DNA of 64,000 nt from Rossellomorea aquimaris (GCA_020524245.1 JAIVLN010000001.1:682001-746000); one strand, 5' to 3'. Counted from the first letter of the stretch, positions 42,713-51,794 are shown. Numbers and translations: made by a program. Notes: generated by a model not told the origin, from the letters alone.

Positions 42713-43226
42713 CTGTTACACCTTCCTTTTCCATGTTTGCCCGCATTTGGTTCAGACCTTTATACAGCCACGTCTTAATCGTACTTTCAGGTTTGTTTAG
42801 TATGTTAGAGATTTCCTTGATCGTATAATCTTGAAAGTATTTTAAAATAATCACTTTCTGGGTATTTTTCTTTAATTTGAAAATATGTTCTTTCACAGTG
42901 TGCCGGTCCACCCAATCGAGAGGTGCTTTCTCTTCTTGGTCAAAGTGCCATTCCTCTTGTACGAGCTTTTTGTTTTTCCGGATTTCGTTTAAGCAATAGT
43001 TTGCAAGGATGCGGGTTAACCATGCTTTGGCTGATGAGGCCTCCCGTAATTGACGGATAGACTTGTATGCTCGATACGTCGTTTCCTGAATGGCTTCTAA
43101 AGCATCATGCTCATTATGGTAAAAACGATAAGCAACAACATACAAGTCCTTTTTATAGAACTTGATGAACTGCGAAAAAGCTTCTTCATCGCCTTTTCTC
43201 GCCAGTTTTATGATACGGTCATCCAT
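42702..43226 (-). CDS. ECF RNA polymerase sigma factor
   Basis: 174 aa from ATG 43226 with GGGGGAG upstream. Region 2 (DLYVVAYRFYHNEHDALEAIQ, AWLTRILANYCLNEIRK) and region 4 (YFQDYTIKEISNILNKPEST, KTWLYKGLNQMR) are intact. It directs transcription of a small regulon, probably including its own operon, and is paired with the overlapping anti-sigma gene. Confidence 0.92.
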   Translation of the reverse strand: MDDRIIKLARKGDEEAFSQFIKFYKKDLYVVAYRFYHNEHDALEAIQETTYRAYKSIRQLREASSAKAWLTRILANYCLNEIRKNKKLVQEEWHFDQEEKAPLDWVDRHTVKEHIFKLKKNTQKVIILKYFQDYTIKEISNILNKPESTIKTWLYKGLNQMRANMEKEGVTDGR

Positions 43227-43299
43227 ACTTCTCCCCCTGTATTTGACTCTCTTTCTAATATGACACAGATGTGATCGAAAAAGTTTTAACAAATTATAT

Positions 43300-43336
43300 A
43301 AGCTGCCTTAAAAGTCAGAGACTTTCAAGGCAGCTT
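43300..43336. terminator. Long hairpin downstream of the DUF3830 operon
   Basis: AAGCTGCCTTAAAAGTC pairs with GACTTTCAAGGCAGCTT (one mismatch) around a three-base loop. It lies between the sigma gene promoter region and the operon ending at 43421. A second weaker hairpin (GGGCGGT / ACCACCC) is at 43357-43379 and on the minus strand comes first. Confidence 0.7.
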
Positions 43337-43420
43337 CTTGGAAGCTACTAAACAAAGGGCGGTTTTGGCTAGACCACCCGAAAAAGTTCAATCCACGGAC
43401 CCTCCTTTGGGTCTCATGAG

Positions 43421-43900
43421 TCACCCTCTCCTAAAATTCATCGCTTGAATGCCTTCGTTTCCTGTTTTCGCACCCATTTCTGCGAATTTTTCCAGGTCTT
43501 CCTCCCAAACTTTCGCAAATCGGTTCCCGGGAAGCCACCCCATCGGGAAAAACGTCCGGGCATCCGGTCCATAGAAGCAGCCAACATCATAAATCGCTTT
43601 CGGCATGCCTCCCCAGGCATACGCTCCTACATATGTAAAAAGCAGTTCCCCCGGCTGTGGAAAGCACGTTTGATTCTCTGGTCTCACTTCATGCAGATCA
43701 GTCTTTTCACATAATGCTGCAGGGAACTGTACGGAAATCTCTTTTCCGGTATACATCGCATGCTTGCCAGAGGTTTCGAGGGGAGTCTCGATTACATCCC
43801 AGAAGGCTTTACACGTGTTTGGTGCTTTATCATCCAATAAAGTCGCTCTGATTTCTATATTGTCATTCGGAAATTCCATGATAAATGTTCGCAAATCCAT
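43421..43900 (-). CDS. DUF3830 family protein (cyclophilin-like fold)
   Basis: 159 aa. The pattern APNTCKAFWDVIETPLETSGKHAMYTGKE and FTYVGAYAWGG fits DUF3830, a small beta-barrel family related to cyclophilins and often near amidohydrolases or creatinase-like genes. Its function is not known. It is the last gene of a four-gene operon with two creatinase-type proteins and an FAD oxidase, six bases after the oxidase. Confidence 0.8.
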   Translation of the reverse strand: MDLRTFIMEFPNDNIEIRATLLDDKAPNTCKAFWDVIETPLETSGKHAMYTGKEISVQFPAALCEKTDLHEVRPENQTCFPQPGELLFTYVGAYAWGGMPKAIYDVGCFYGPDARTFFPMGWLPGNRFAKVWEEDLEKFAEMGAKTGNEGIQAMNFRRG

Positions 43901-43906
43901 TCCTCC

Positions 43907-45046
43907 TTAAACAACGCTCGGTTCTTTTACAAGTTGATTGTTTGCAAATCTACGGAAGTGCAATGGGGACACATCAATGGTTGGTGACACATCCAACATC
44001 GATTCAGCCAATGCTCTTCCGATCGCTGGTGCCATCATGAAGCCGTGTCCGCTCATGCCGACCGCTTGCCAGTACCCTTCGAACCCATCAACATCACCCA
44101 GTATCGCTTGATGATCCGGTGTGGAATCATAGCGTCCATCGACATGACTCCGAAACTCTAATTCTTCCAATTTCGGGAACAGCTCAATTCCTACTTCCGC
44201 TGCCCTTAACTGAAACAAAAAAGAATCATAGGGGTACTGCTGGTCCGGTCCAAGGTAACTCAAATAAATGGTCCCGTCAGTCAGCTGCTTAGCGGCGAAT
44301 CCTTTTTCAAAGGAAACGAGCAATGGTTCGAGCACTCGTTCTTCCACACGGTTCGTATAAATGATCCTTCTCGTTTCTTCGACGATCGGTAGTTCTATTC
44401 CAATGAGACTAGCAATCTGTTTTGCTCCCAATCCCGCGGCATTGACGAGATACTCACAGTCCATTCTTCCTCTTTTTACCGTTTCAACGCCAGTAATTCG
44501 ACCGCTTTGTATATGAACATCGGTTACTTCGTCATTCATAAAACGGACGCCAACGCGTTTGGCAGCATCAGCAAAACTGTTCGTCACATGGTAAGCATCA
44601 TCCACAAATCCATCCGTAGGACAAAAAGATGCCCCTACTACAGAATCGGTGTTCAAACCAGGTACGATCGCTTTCGCTTCAACAGGTGTCAGAAGCTGGG
44701 TCGGAATCCCGCATTCCAGCTGGATCTGTTGTTGCGCTTCATACCTTTTGAATGCTTCTTCACTATGAAAGGTGTACAGGTAACCGACTTCCCTGTATTT
44801 GATTTCATATTCCGGGAAGAGTTCCTCATTGATATTTTGGTAAAACGATACCGAAGCTTTTGCCATCTCGCAATTGATTCTAGTGCCCCACTGCTGCCTC
44901 ACTCCGCCTGGACATATGCCTGTAATTCCTGAAGCAATTCCGCCCTTATCGATGACGATGACATCTTTCATCCCATTTTTCGCAAGATGGTAAGCGATGG
45001 AACAACCGATGATGCCAGCACCAACGATGATCGTTTCCGCTTTCAT
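43907..45046 (-). CDS. FAD-dependent amino-acid oxidase (DAO/SoxB-like)
   Basis: 379 aa. FAD motif VGAGIIGCSIAYHL at the N-terminus, the substrate region GICPGGVRQQWG, and a C-terminal GYWQAVGMSGHGFMMAPAIG. It belongs with sarcosine oxidase beta and D-amino-acid oxidase types, which oxidise secondary or D-amino acids. Neighbouring creatinase-like genes make N-methylated glycine compounds such as sarcosine a reasonable substrate guess. It overlaps the preceding gene by four bases. Confidence 0.88.
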   Translation of the reverse strand: MKAETIIVGAGIIGCSIAYHLAKNGMKDVIVIDKGGIASGITGICPGGVRQQWGTRINCEMAKASVSFYQNINEELFPEYEIKYREVGYLYTFHSEEAFKRYEAQQQIQLECGIPTQLLTPVEAKAIVPGLNTDSVVGASFCPTDGFVDDAYHVTNSFADAAKRVGVRFMNDEVTDVHIQSGRITGVETVKRGRMDCEYLVNAAGLGAKQIASLIGIELPIVEETRRIIYTNRVEERVLEPLLVSFEKGFAAKQLTDGTIYLSYLGPDQQYPYDSFLFQLRAAEVGIELFPKLEELEFRSHVDGRYDSTPDHQAILGDVDGFEGYWQAVGMSGHGFMMAPAIGRALAESMLDVSPTIDVSPLHFRRFANNQLVKEPSVV

Positions 45047-45507
45047 CGACTCGTCTCCTTTTCAACAATCCGCAACAACACATTTTCGGAGGATACAAAC
45101 GCCTCTGCAGGCACGAACGGCAGCATTTCCTTGAGCCACCTGAAACGGCCGACCGTCAAACCGTCTGCGATTGCATGGTTTTCAGAAAAGTTGAGTCCAA
45201 TTTTCGAAGGTCCCAGTTCTTTCACAGTTTCCTTCAACACCTCTTCCAAATCAACTTGATACGTGCGCACTTCATCAAATAAGCTGCACTCACGGATGTC
45301 TTGAGCATCGATTGTGCTGCAAATCGCGAGCCTTCTACCATCTGCAGTGAACAGAAACGCACCCGGGCCGACTGTCTCTACACCCGTCAAATAAGGCAAG
45401 CAAGGATCGCTCCCTTCACTTGTGAAAATAAGCCAAAGATCGATCTGTTCGTTCTGTAAGAGTTCCGATGCTTTTTGTAGGTTGTTTTTCAAATCCACGT
45501 CATTCAT
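45043..45507 (-). CDS. Stand-alone creatinase N-terminal domain protein
   Basis: 154 aa, matching only the N-terminal half of the M24 protein encoded upstream (compare LLQNEQIDLWLIFTSEGSDP with LMDREKIDTWLILTRMGYDP). It stops where the linker to the metallopeptidase domain would start. Its ends overlap both neighbours by four bases (ATGA), so it is a maintained operon member rather than random decay. It probably pairs with the full-length protein as a heterodimer. It has no catalytic residues of its own. Confidence 0.8.
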   Translation of the reverse strand: MNDVDLKNNLQKASELLQNEQIDLWLIFTSEGSDPCLPYLTGVETVGPGAFLFTADGRRLAICSTIDAQDIRECSLFDEVRTYQVDLEEVLKETVKELGPSKIGLNFSENHAIADGLTVGRFRWLKEMLPFVPAEAFVSSENVLLRIVEKETSR

Positions 45508-46718
45508 TTCTGCTTCACCACCGCATAAGGGGTTGTCACCAGCTCAAGCTGACGTTTACTCAACACAATTGGTTCGTTTTCCGTTACAAGCACATTTTCT
45601 TCAACCAAAATGCACGGAAGACCGTCGTCTTGAATGACAGTCGGCTCAATTGCATAGATTTCACCAGCCTGAATGACCCCTTCCACTTGAGGGCGCGGGG
45701 GCATTTTTCTTGGTCCTAGGATTGTTCCACCATCATGAGTGGCACGTCCGACTTGATGCCCAACCGAATGACGAATCGTCGGATAACCGTGTGACTCAAT
45801 TACGGACCGCCCTACCGCATCGACCTCATGCCCTTTTTTACCAGGATATAAAGCATCGATTGATGCCGATATCGCTTCTACTGCCGCATTAAAGGCGTTT
45901 TCCACATCTTTTGGTGGTGACTCTTCATCTTCTTTCAAGAAATAACAAGTCCGTGCAATATCGGAGACGTAACCACTCTCTGCGCGCAAACTGAAGTCGA
46001 TGATAACGATATCTCCAGGTTTTACAATATGGTCCGCCGGTTTTCGGTGAGCGAGTCCACAACGAACGATACATACGAGCGGCAAATCATATGGTTCACC
46101 TAATCCATTCGTTACGCCCCTTTTCTTCATCTCCTCGACAAACAGGTGCCCGATCTCCTTTTCAGTCATACCAACATTCATTTGTTCGAATGCAGCCTCG
46201 AAAATATCGGTTGTATGGTTGACTGCCGTTTGGACGGCTTCGATTTCCGCTGGCGATTTGACACATCGTAAAGGTTGGACGATTGGTTCGCTTGAAACTT
46301 CAATCCCATTCAGTTCTTCAGCACCAATCAACTTTTCAATCCACTGATATAAGCCTAATGAAAGCCCATCGTAAAGGTGATCATACAGCGACATGTTGAG
46401 GGCCAATTTTTTCGGCTCATAAGAGTTGAACACTTCAACAAACACATCATCCATATGGCTCGAATAGGTTTTGATGTTCGAGTAGACTTCCGATCCTTTG
46501 AAGGAATCACATTCTTCTTCTGATACAATTGCGACATGCTCCCCGCTCTTATGTATGAAATAGGCTGTTAGATGCTCCGTTTCCATATCGGTGACAAATG
46601 GCAGACTCGGATCATACCCCATTCTCGTTAAAATGAGCCATGTATCGATTTTCTCCCGATCCATCAGCTTAATCGCTGAATCTAATTTCTCTTTTACAAT
46701 CTGAGCTTGTGATGACAT
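45504..46718 (-). CDS. M24 family creatinase/Xaa-Pro peptidase
   Basis: 404 aa from ATG 46718, with AAGGGGGG upstream. N-terminal creatinase_N domain to about 160, then the pita-bread domain. All five metal ligands can be matched: Asp in VIIDFSL, Asp in VSDIARTC, His in VGHQVGRATHDG, Glu in IYAIEPTVI, Glu in LVEENVLV. It is an aminopeptidase P or creatine-type amidinohydrolase. It heads the operon with the oxidase and DUF3830. Confidence 0.88.
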   Translation of the reverse strand: MSSQAQIVKEKLDSAIKLMDREKIDTWLILTRMGYDPSLPFVTDMETEHLTAYFIHKSGEHVAIVSEEECDSFKGSEVYSNIKTYSSHMDDVFVEVFNSYEPKKLALNMSLYDHLYDGLSLGLYQWIEKLIGAEELNGIEVSSEPIVQPLRCVKSPAEIEAVQTAVNHTTDIFEAAFEQMNVGMTEKEIGHLFVEEMKKRGVTNGLGEPYDLPLVCIVRCGLAHRKPADHIVKPGDIVIIDFSLRAESGYVSDIARTCYFLKEDEESPPKDVENAFNAAVEAISASIDALYPGKKGHEVDAVGRSVIESHGYPTIRHSVGHQVGRATHDGGTILGPRKMPPRPQVEGVIQAGEIYAIEPTVIQDDGLPCILVEENVLVTENEPIVLSKRQLELVTTPYAVVKQK

Positions 46719-46761
46719 GATTGAAACCGCCCCCCTTGAATATGTAAAATTAACTTCATTA

Positions 46762-46778
46762 TATCGAATATTCCGATA
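46762..46778. promoter_or_regulatory. Dyad in the promoter region of the M24 operon
   Basis: TATCGAATATTCCGATA has five-base perfect arms (TATCG/CGATA) around an AATATTC core and lies next to TATAAT on the minus strand, 44 bases before the M24 start. It looks like a dimeric repressor site. Confidence 0.4.
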
Positions 46779-46805
46779 ATTATATATGTAAAGGCTCGTC
46801 AACTC

Positions 46806-46838
46806 AAAAAAATGGACGCCACGACGACGACGTCCATT
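46806..46838 (-). terminator. Terminator after the VOC gene
   Basis: On the minus strand AAATGGACG pairs with CGTCCATTT and is followed by TTTTG; it ends one base after the stop codon at 46839. Confidence 0.85.
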
Positions 46839-47183
46839 TCAATTCGTTTGAAGCAATTCGACGCTTTCTCCACTCGGACCAATAATGAAAACATTCTTCC
46901 ATCCATTGTCTAACTGGTAAGGTCCTTCACTCACATTCAATTCAGAATGCTCTTCTAAAAAGACATCCAAGTCCTCCACTTCAAAAGCGATATGTTTATT
47001 GTTAGAGAGTTTCAGGCTCTTTTCAACTAATACCAATTCGAGCTGAAGCACACCTAACTTCAGGAAGACCAGTTTTTCACCGAGCAATTCCATAATCCAC
47101 TCCACTTCAAAGCCAAGTTTCTTGTAAAATTCAATCGACTCATCCAACCTTTGCGTTTCAATGCCCACGTGATGCAAATTCAT
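46839..47183 (-). CDS. VOC (glyoxalase/dioxygenase-like) protein
   Basis: 114 aa from ATG 47183. It has the paired beta-alpha-beta-beta-beta layout, with MNLHHVGIE (His), VLQLELVL (Glu), HIAFEVEDLD (His) and SVELLQTN (Glu) in the places of glyoxalase metal ligands, so a metal-dependent lyase or methylmalonyl-CoA-epimerase-like role is possible. The start lies inside the QueA-like gene (26-base overlap), which ties its translation to that gene. Confidence 0.82.
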   Translation of the reverse strand: MNLHHVGIETQRLDESIEFYKKLGFEVEWIMELLGEKLVFLKLGVLQLELVLVEKSLKLSNNKHIAFEVEDLDVFLEEHSELNVSEGPYQLDNGWKNVFIIGPSGESVELLQTN

Positions 47184-48243
47184 CTTCATCCCTCGCCAAA
47201 ATCAGATTCATATCCCCGAATTCATGCCAAAGATATCGTTTTCCGATCGCCTCTCCATACGCCTTTTTCAAACGCACAGGTGCTACAAAGGCGGACAGCA
47301 TATCAAGATGACTCGCTTTCGGCTCATGAAATCCCGTCAACAATCCATCGACCACTTGTAAGGAGAAATCTTCATGGATATGGAGATTCGTCCATCCACG
47401 TTTCGCAACCGGAGTTCCTTCAACATCGACTGCCGATTCAAGTGCACGGACGACCGTCGTCCCGATGGCAATCACCTTACCTCCAGCTTGTTTCGTCCGT
47501 CTAATATTCTCGATTGTTTCCGTAGGAACTTCATATTCTTCTAAACTGTCAGACGGGCCGACATGCCATTGATCATTCCCGAAGTAGCTGAGACCAGTGT
47601 GAAGCGTGATGTCCGCCAGTTGAATCCCTCGCTTTTTCAACCTTAACAGCATCTCCCAGCTTAAAGCTCTTCCAGCGGACACCATCTCCACCGAGCCTGG
47701 CACAGTTCCATAGACCGTCTGATACAGGTCCAGCCCCCAATTTTCATGGATGTACTCATACCGGATTGGCTCTCCTAACGTGTATAGCTCGTTGTAAAGA
47801 GCGTTCCCTTTCAACGAAAAACAGATCGTCACAAGAGGTTGGTTCGATTTCATGGAACGTACATAAGCCTTCAAATTCGGTGAAAAGACGACCTCATCTC
47901 CTTGTCGGACTTTCGTATCCACAAACAGGACGCGCCAAACGGAATTGCTCTTCCTTTGCCCAAGGCGAATTTCTATATTTTCAGCGATTGTTTCGCCACA
48001 TCTCTTCACATCCACTTTAAAAGAGGCCGGCAACGTCCGACTGAGATTCATGACGAGAAGATCCCCAGGTTTCAGATGTTTTTCGAGATTTGGAAAAACG
48101 TCATGCTCAGTCGCTCCGGTTTTGGGGTCGAGCACCATCAGTTTCACATGGTCCCTTCTCAATCCTCTCGCTTCTGGTGGTCCGACGGCATTGAGATCGT
48201 TTGGTAGTTCAAACTCAATCGGATTTTTTGCTGCAAGTGCCAT
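47158..48243 (-). CDS. QueA-like S-adenosylmethionine:tRNA ribosyltransferase-isomerase homologue
   Basis: 361 aa from ATG 48243 (GAGG eight bases upstream). The whole protein follows QueA, with PPEARGLRRDHVKLMVLD, LKPGDLLVMNLSRTLPAS, GGKVIAIGTTVVRALES and LLTGFHEPKASHLDMLSAFV. Canonical QueA has NDTRV where this one has NLSRT, and other parts are divergent, so this is a paralogue. It is not in a tgt/ruvB context; it sits with an SDR and a VOC gene. Its substrate is therefore in doubt. Confidence 0.8.
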   Translation of the reverse strand: MALAAKNPIEFELPNDLNAVGPPEARGLRRDHVKLMVLDPKTGATEHDVFPNLEKHLKPGDLLVMNLSRTLPASFKVDVKRCGETIAENIEIRLGQRKSNSVWRVLFVDTKVRQGDEVVFSPNLKAYVRSMKSNQPLVTICFSLKGNALYNELYTLGEPIRYEYIHENWGLDLYQTVYGTVPGSVEMVSAGRALSWEMLLRLKKRGIQLADITLHTGLSYFGNDQWHVGPSDSLEEYEVPTETIENIRRTKQAGGKVIAIGTTVVRALESAVDVEGTPVAKRGWTNLHIHEDFSLQVVDGLLTGFHEPKASHLDMLSAFVAPVRLKKAYGEAIGKRYLWHEFGDMNLILARDEDEFASRGH

Positions 48244-48248
48244 CCGAA

Positions 48249-48971
48249 TCACCTCTTTTCCAGAACAAAGCTCTGTGCTTCAAGCCTTTGTCCGTTTTCT
48301 TTTGATTCCGGAGAGGCTAGGTACAGAAATACGTCCGTCAAATCTTCCGGTTCTGCCAATTCATAGTCACAGTCTGGTACAGCCAAGTCGTGCATCTCCG
48401 TGTTCATTTCACCAGGGTCAACCATATTGATCCGTACTCCGGTTTCGGAAACTTCATCAGCCCATATGCCTGTTACCCCTTCCAAAGCAAATTTGGATAC
48501 ACCATATGCGCCCCATCCAGCATAGCCGACATTTCCTGCTTCTGAGGTAACATTGATGATGGACCCACGATCTCTTTGCAACATGCCTGGGAGTACTCTC
48601 TTTGTCAGCATGAATGGACCTGCTGCATTGACGCGTAGAACGTCGAGGAACTCATTACTCGGATAGTCTGCTAGGTATGGCATCGGGCTTGGACCTAGCT
48701 TGGAGGCGTTATTGATAAGCACGTCGATTTTTCCAAACGTCGTTTCTGTTAAAGAGACGAACCGCTCAATGTCTCGTGCATCACTTGTATCTGCGGTTAC
48801 CACCAGGACTTCAGCTCCAAGAGCATCCAATTCTTTCGCCACTTCTTGCAGTTTCACTTCGCCTCTTGCACAGATCGCCAAGTTCGCACCTTGCTGGGCG
48901 AAAGCCCTCGCAACCGCTCGACCTAATCCTTTTGAAGCTCCGGAAATCATGACTACTTGTTTTTTGTTCAT
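48249..48971 (-). CDS. SDR family oxidoreductase upstream of the QueA-like gene
   Basis: 240 aa short-chain dehydrogenase: SGASKGLG, NNASKLG, catalytic YGVSK near 155, PGEMNTEMHD. The stop is five bases before the QueA-like start, whose ribosome site overlaps this stop. The tight linkage suggests both act in one modification. It heads the SDR-QueA-like-VOC operon. Confidence 0.85.
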   Translation of the reverse strand: MNKKQVVMISGASKGLGRAVARAFAQQGANLAICARGEVKLQEVAKELDALGAEVLVVTADTSDARDIERFVSLTETTFGKIDVLINNASKLGPSPMPYLADYPSNEFLDVLRVNAAGPFMLTKRVLPGMLQRDRGSIINVTSEAGNVGYAGWGAYGVSKFALEGVTGIWADEVSETGVRINMVDPGEMNTEMHDLAVPDCDYELAEPEDLTDVFLYLASPESKENGQRLEAQSFVLEKR

Positions 48972-49120
48972 ATGAAAACAACTCCTTATTTTTACTAAGT
49001 TTGCTTACTCTTAGTTTATGGGGATTGGATCTGTTTTTCGTCGGAACGAGGATTGAACTTTCTATACGGAAATAGATGTACAAATTTTCTAAGACTCTTC
49101 TACGACCATAGATGTATAAA

Positions 49121-49150
49121 TAAAAAAGCCTCCTCAATCGAGAAGGCTTC
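49121..49150 (-). terminator. Terminator after the glycine-oxidase-like gene
   Basis: On the minus strand AAGCCTTCTC pairs with GAGGAGGCTT (one mismatch) around four bases and is followed by TTTTTTATTT. Confidence 0.85.
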
Positions 49151-49160
49151 TAGCTCATGA

Positions 49161-50282
49161 TTAATTCTTTTCAATCGCGCCATTTACATCATAGTCGGAA
49201 ATCTCAAGTTCCATTTCTTCTCCTTTTGCCAGTTTGGCAAGCTGAGCTCCGAGGTAAGGTCCGCTCGTTAATCCAGATGCTCCGAGACCATTCGCAATCA
49301 GTAAACCTTCCACTTCAGGTACAGGACCGATGATTGGAAGGAACCCAGGTGTGAACGGCCGGAATCCGACTCTCGTTTCAAGAAGTGTGCTTTCCTTCAG
49401 TCCAGGTGCGATGTCCAGTGCTTGATTCAAAATCTCTTGAATACCACCAGCTGTTACTCGATGGTCAAACCCGACGTCGTCCTCATGTGTCGCACCAACG
49501 ACAATCCTGCCATTACCGAAGCTGAGTAAGTACTTGTTGGTCGGTGGCATCACGACGGGCCACTCACTCGTGTCTTCATCGCGAATTTCCAAGTGGACGA
49601 TCTGCGCACGTTGAGAGGAGAGATGGTACGTGTAACCGACCGATTCGAGAAGTTCCTTCGACCAGGCTCCCGTTGTAAGCATCACCTTGTCCCCGTAGTG
49701 CTTTTCACCGTCAACCTCCACTCCGGTTACTTGTCCTCCTTCATGTAAAAGGACCGCTTCCCCATGAAGCAATTTCGCTCCATTCTTTTGAGCTGAACGA
49801 ATCAAAGCATCTCTTACCGCCTTACCATTAACCCGCGCAGCCCCGCTCACGTAAACCGAGGCGTATTCTTCCGACAAAGGCGGAAAGAGTGCTTTCGTTT
49901 CCTCGGGCGTCAATTTCGTAATGTCCCCGATTTCAGGAGCATCCTCCCTGCGCTTCATGGCACGTTCAATCATCTTGTCCAGCTTCTTTTCATCGGTATG
50001 GAGGCTGATTGCTCCGACTCTGCGATAACCGGTTTCCGTCTCTCCATCCTCTTCAAGCTGTCGGATGAGTTCGGGATAGTATTTCGCCCCACCTTTTACT
50101 AGACGGTACCAGGCTTTGTTCCGACGCTGCGATAGCCACGGGCACACGATACCTGCTGCAGCTTCCGTTGCCTGTCCCCGGTCATTCCGGTCAATGAGCG
50201 TCACATCTGCCCCTGCTTTCGATAAATGGTAGGCAGTCGAAGCTCCCAATATTCCAGCTCCAACGACAATGTATTTTTCCAT
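49161..50282 (-). CDS. FAD-dependent oxidoreductase, glycine oxidase/DAO-like (YurR-like)
   Basis: 373 aa from ATG 50282 with AAAAGG upstream. FAD motif IVVGAGILGASTAYHL, then DRNDRGQATEAAAGIVCPWLSQ, and the C-terminal GFLPIIGPVPEVEGLLIANGLGASGLTSGP. It belongs to the D-amino-acid dehydrogenase/glycine oxidase group; B. subtilis YurR is close by memory. It is monocistronic. There are no thiamine genes beside it, so a ThiO role is not supported. Confidence 0.87.
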   Translation of the reverse strand: MEKYIVVGAGILGASTAYHLSKAGADVTLIDRNDRGQATEAAAGIVCPWLSQRRNKAWYRLVKGGAKYYPELIRQLEEDGETETGYRRVGAISLHTDEKKLDKMIERAMKRREDAPEIGDITKLTPEETKALFPPLSEEYASVYVSGAARVNGKAVRDALIRSAQKNGAKLLHGEAVLLHEGGQVTGVEVDGEKHYGDKVMLTTGAWSKELLESVGYTYHLSSQRAQIVHLEIRDEDTSEWPVVMPPTNKYLLSFGNGRIVVGATHEDDVGFDHRVTAGGIQEILNQALDIAPGLKESTLLETRVGFRPFTPGFLPIIGPVPEVEGLLIANGLGASGLTSGPYLGAQLAKLAKGEEMELEISDYDVNGAIEKN

Positions 50283-50382
50283 AATGAACACCTTTTTCAA
50301 TAAAATCGCTTCTAATTTGGTATTTTACACGACCGCTTCTGCTTAAACAAACATGTCCCGAGTTTATATCTGCAAATAGGAA

Positions 50383-50404
50383 AAGGACGACACTACGTCG
50401 TCCT
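50383..50404 (-). terminator. Terminator after the GlcD-like gene
   Basis: On the minus strand AAGGACGAC pairs perfectly with GTCGTCCTT around four bases, followed by TTCC. The T-tail is short. Confidence 0.65.
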
Positions 50405-50411
50405 TCGCAAT

Positions 50412-51794
50412 CTACTTTTTCAAATGGATCAATTTATGCGGGTTCATGATTTCCTTAGGATCAAGAGCAAGCTTGATCTTCTCCATTACTTGCATTGCTT
50501 TCCCATGCTCCCGCTCCTGATACTTCATTTTACCAATTCCGACGCCATGTTCTCCGGTACACGTCCCACCTCGCGCTAAGGCATACTCAACAATTTCTTC
50601 ATTCAGCCGGTCCGCCTTCCGCAATTCTTCTTCATCATTCAAATCAATCATGACGATTGCATGGTAATTGCCATCGCCCACATGACCGAGCAGACCACCG
50701 TTCAGCCCAAACTCGTCTATCGTATTCCTCGCATGTTTTATGGCACCTGCAAGCTCTGTAATCGGAACACACACGTCTGTGACCATCTGTTTCCTTCCAG
50801 GATGTCCATGAATAAACGCATAAGCCAATGAATGACGGGCTTCCCACAACTTATTCCGTGCTGCGTTATCCTCTTCAAAAGCAATTTCCCTACAGCCATG
50901 ATCGGCGACGATTTCCTTTGTAAACTCCACATCATGCTTCAGACCTGGCTCATTTCCATGAAATTCTAAAAATAGCGTCGGTCGTTCCTCGTAGGTCGTT
51001 TCATTGTACAAATTGGTCTGACGGATCGAGATTTCATCCACCAACTCGACTCGTGCAATTGGAACCCCTGCCTGTAAAGTGGAAACGACAGCTGCAACCG
51101 CATCATCGACGGTCGGGAAAGATGCACGCCCGGCTACGATATGCTCAGGGATCCCATACACTTTTAATGTCAGTTCCGTAATACATCCAAGTGTCCCTTC
51201 CGATCCGACAAACAGGCTGTTCAAGTTGTATCCGGAAGAAGACTTTTGCGCCATATTGCCCGTATGTATGATTTCACCATCTGGTAGAACGACTTCCAAA
51301 TCCCTAACCTGATCCCGCATAACACCATAACGAACAGACGTTGTCCCGCTTGCATTCGTTGCCGCCATGCCGCCTAACGTCGCGTCCGCTCCCGGATCCA
51401 CAGAGAAAAATAGGCCGTACTTTTTCAACTCTTTGTTCAGCTGCATACGCGTGACTCCAGGCTGAACTTTAACAAGAAAGTCTTTTTCCCGCACCTCGAT
51501 GACTTTGTTCATATGTGTAAAATCGATTGTAATGCCTTTGTCGTATGGAATGACATGTCCTTCTAGACTGGAACCAACTCCGAAAGGAACAATCGGCACA
51601 CCATGTTTGTCCGCTACTTTTACAATTTCACTGACTTCCTCGGTACTATCAGGATATACGACGATATCGGGTGTGTGGGGAGTGTGATACGATTCGTCCT
51701 TGCTATGCTGTTGCAAAATGGTTTCGTTCATCGTCAGCTGTTCATCTTTCAAGATTCGCTTCAGTTCTTCAAAAACATTCAAAGTGACATGCAT
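50412..51794 (-). CDS. FAD-linked oxidase, GlcD/D-lactate dehydrogenase type
   Basis: 460 aa. The FAD_binding_4 domain is seen in VVYPDSTEEV, PFGVGSSLEGHV, DPGADATLGGMAATNASG and VGSEGTLGCIT. The C-terminal oxidase domain carries GHVGDGNYH and GTCTGEHGVGIGKM, typical of D-2-hydroxyacid dehydrogenases. It oxidises D-lactate, glycolate or a related acid and passes electrons to the quinone pool. No glcE/glcF-type genes are adjacent, so a single-subunit D-lactate dehydrogenase is more likely than glycolate oxidase. AGGAGG is seven bases upstream. Confidence 0.9.
   Translation of the reverse strand: MHVTLNVFEELKRILKDEQLTMNETILQQHSKDESYHTPHTPDIVVYPDSTEEVSEIVKVADKHGVPIVPFGVGSSLEGHVIPYDKGITIDFTHMNKVIEVREKDFLVKVQPGVTRMQLNKELKKYGLFFSVDPGADATLGGMAATNASGTTSVRYGVMRDQVRDLEVVLPDGEIIHTGNMAQKSSSGYNLNSLFVGSEGTLGCITELTLKVYGIPEHIVAGRASFPTVDDAVAAVVSTLQAGVPIARVELVDEISIRQTNLYNETTYEERPTLFLEFHGNEPGLKHDVEFTKEIVADHGCREIAFEEDNAARNKLWEARHSLAYAFIHGHPGRKQMVTDVCVPITELAGAIKHARNTIDEFGLNGGLLGHVGDGNYHAIVMIDLNDEEELRKADRLNEEIVEYALARGGTCTGEHGVGIGKMKYQEREHGKAMQVMEKIKLALDPKEIMNPHKLIHLKK

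Noticed and set aside
49161-50282. Assignment as thiamine-pathway glycine oxidase ThiO
   Set aside because: No thiamine genes adjoin it and the family includes many D-amino-acid oxidases; only the broad class is supported.
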